Below, piece by piece: positions 62,326-64,000 of a stretch of 64,000 nucleotides of DNA (position 1 is its first letter; every line of letters begins with the position of its first letter). The translations under genes were made by a program, and so were the position numbers. The stretch is from Paradesertivirga superstes (GTDB taxonomy: Bacteria; Bacteroidota; Bacteroidia; Sphingobacteriales; Sphingobacteriaceae): the NCBI RefSeq assembly GCF_037622515.1, contig NZ_JBBJCN010000002.1, positions 744,001 to 808,000 of the forward strand. The letters are read 5' to 3'. Below the pieces are notes generated by a model. That model worked only from the letters and a program-made list of their open reading frames with translations, did not search any database and was not told the DNA's origin.

Positions 62326-62642
62326 GTTTTTATAATTAGGTGTAAATAATAAACAGGGAGTATTTAAAAAGGTTTGGAAAGGTATTTTTTACCGGCAGAT
62401 TCTAAGGTTGAAATCCAGGAAAGTAATTTTATTCCAACTTTTCCTTATTTACCAATTAACTAAAATGAAATAAACAAAACAACACAATCAATTAATTAAC
62501 ACTAGAGAATTATTTTACAACTAATAGTTATTTTATCTTTTAAAAATTTCGATAACCTTAATTCTTTTTTACCGTAAAAATGGCGTTATCCTACAATTTA
62601 CTAGTAGACAGCAAATTAAGACAAATAGCAAAAACAAGAAGA

Positions 62643-64000
62643 ATGCAATTCATAAAACAGCGCTTTACCTATGTTTTTATCGTGTTTGTGTGGATATTTG
62701 GGCATTCGTTTTCTGATGCTTTAAGTCAATGTACGCCGAATAGTATTGAATTTGTTGCAGGTGGCGGAGGTGCAGCTAGCACATATAATACAGCATGTGC
62801 GAATAGCAGTTATCAAAATATAAATGAAACATTTCCTACATCAGGTGTAACGTACCAATGGGAAGTTTCCTTTAATGGTGGAGCATATCAACTCGTCACT
62901 GATGCGAGCAATGTTCCTCTTTCATCTTCAGACTTATCTAAAACCGAAATTACACAACGAGTTATTGGAATTCATTCCAGCCCTTCCGGGAACTATCGGA
63001 TCAGGAGAATTGTTTCAGATACATCCCCTACTGTCTGCTCAAATACTTCATCTGCAGTTTACCTTTATTATGCAGCAAGTACAGAAGACGTTTCCGGTGG
63101 TATAATAACTGCTCTAAGCACTACGGTTTGTGTCGGTACAAGCCAAACGTTAACAGTAGAAGGGTATACTGGAATGGTTTTGCAATGGGAGTCTGCTCCA
63201 ACAAGTGCCGGCCCTTTTGTTGCTATACCCGGTGCAACAACCAATCAGTATACATATCCAGCAATTTCCTCATCAACCTGCTATCGCGTTCGGGTTGACA
63301 ATGTTTGCGGTGGTAATAGTAATATTGGCATACTGGATCCCTCAGATGTGTATTCTAACATATTCTGTGTTACAGCTATTCCAATACCTGGTATAACTCC
63401 ATCATCACAACCAACAAGCGCAAGTACTTGTGTAAACGGAAACGCAAGTTTTACGATAGGCAGTGCTACCGCCGGATGGACATACCAGTGGATGGAAGAT
63501 AATGGAAGTGGCTCCTTCACAAATATTTCAGACGGTGGAATATATAATGGAGCAACAAGTCCCACATTGACAATAACAGGTGCTCCATTTTCAATGAACA
63601 GTTTTAATTACAAAGTAGTAGTAAGCGGAGCTTGCGGACCTTCTGTAACATCAAATGTGGTCGTGTTAACCGTCAACCCTACTCCAACGGTAGATGATCC
63701 TCTCGATCAAATAGTCTGCGATAATAGTGGAACGACAACAGTAAATTTTACGGGAACAGCTACAACGTACAACTGGACAAACAGTAATTCCGCTATCGGC
63801 TTAGCAGCCAGCGGTTCAGGAGATATTCCATCCTTTACTGCAATAAATACCGGAACAAGTCCAATTATTGCAACAATTTCCGTTACACCTGTTGCAAATG
63901 GCTGTGCTGGAACAGCTCAGACATTTACTATTACGATCAACCCCACTCCAACTGTAAACGATCCAGCAGATCAGACAGCCTGCAATAATGGGGCTACAAC
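62643..64000 (+). CDS. Large secreted PKD-like repeat protein, C-terminus cut by window
   Basis: The frame runs from ATG 62643 (or 62580, 21 codons earlier) to the window end without a stop. The start gives a signal peptide (MQFIKQRFTYVFIVFVWIFG) ending near SDALSQC. The body is made of Ig-like or PKD-like units: LQWESAPTSAGPFVAIPG and WTYQWMEDNGSG, then longer units opening NPTPTVDDPLDQ and NPTPTVNDPADQ. Bacteroidota proteins of this type are giant cell-surface or gliding-related adhesins usually secreted by type IX secretion; the C-terminal signal lies outside the window. Confidence 0.85.
   Translation, partial: MQFIKQRFTYVFIVFVWIFGHSFSDALSQCTPNSIEFVAGGGGAASTYNTACANSSYQNINETFPTSGVTYQWEVSFNGGAYQLVTDASNVPLSSSDLSKTEITQRVIGIHSSPSGNYRIRRIVSDTSPTVCSNTSSAVYLYYAASTEDVSGGIITALSTTVCVGTSQTLTVEGYTGMVLQWESAPTSAGPFVAIPGATTNQYTYPAISSSTCYRVRVDNVCGGNSNIGILDPSDVYSNIFCVTAIPIPGITPSSQPTSASTCVNGNASFTIGSATAGWTYQWMEDNGSGSFTNISDGGIYNGATSPTLTITGAPFSMNSFNYKVVVSGACGPSVTSNVVVLTVNPTPTVDDPLDQIVCDNSGTTTVNFTGTATTYNWTNSNSAIGLAASGSGDIPSFTAINTGTSPIIATISVTPVANGCAGTAQTFTITINPTPTVNDPADQTACNNGAT

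Overview
The window comes from a member of the Bacteroidota, most likely a Sphingobacteriaceae close to Pedobacter or Mucilaginibacter. This rests on Bacteroidota-type promoters (TTG, about 19 bases, then TAnnTTTG-like), a Nudix-type AraR regulator, DUF2264, GH2, GH43, GH51 and GH105 hydrolases, a PKD-like repeat surface protein and the overall codon usage. I ran no database search; all family names come from reading motifs.

Positions 1 to about 30250 are an AT-rich accessory island that ends at a tyrosine recombinase gene beside tRNA-Ala(GGC). Its other end lies outside the window. Its first 9 kb, all on the minus strand, look like a defence or DNA-processing hotspot: an MmeI-like type IIL restriction-modification enzyme (cut by the window start), a HARE-HTH protein of HrgA type, a protein with two PD-(D/E)XK-like cores, an EEP-fold nuclease and several unknown proteins. 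Several of these genes share a leader motif, ACTCGCAGG..GCTCGC on the minus strand, upstream of the promoter. A gene-free, hairpin-rich 0.7 kb stretch (8870-9490) is the best candidate for an undescribed structured RNA. Positions 9.5-18.9 kb hold secreted or lipoprotein genes, an XRE regulator, a DUF2806-like protein, an FRG-domain protein and a SRAP-nuclease-membrane protein set behind a 27-bp palindrome. Positions 19.4-22.2 kb hold a tight HNH / unknown / DUF4407 operon and small genes. Positions 22.4-30.1 kb hold the mobile-element core: xseA-xseB, a replication-initiator-like HTH protein behind a long inverted repeat, an SF2-like ATPase whose Walker A lacks lysine, two unknown proteins and the integrase.

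From 30.3 to 33.8 kb lie small chromosomal genes (membrane proteins, a response regulator, a GNAT). From 33.8 to 57.0 kb lies an arabinan / pectin side-chain locus. The minus strand has GH2, DUF2264, GH2 beta-galactosidase, GH43, GH105, BNR_4, aldose epimerase, two more GH43 and two GH51 genes. The plus strand has the Nudix-type regulator AraR followed by araB-araD-araA. Secreted enzymes would release L-arabinose and galactose, which AraABD turn into D-xylulose 5-phosphate. No SusC/SusD pair or sugar transporter is present. REP-like palindromic repeats are scattered between these genes.

The right end holds a HAD hydrolase, a sulfatase, a small protein, the surE / small membrane protein / lpxB operon, a CsbD-like protein, and the start of a very large secreted PKD-like repeat protein that runs off the window.
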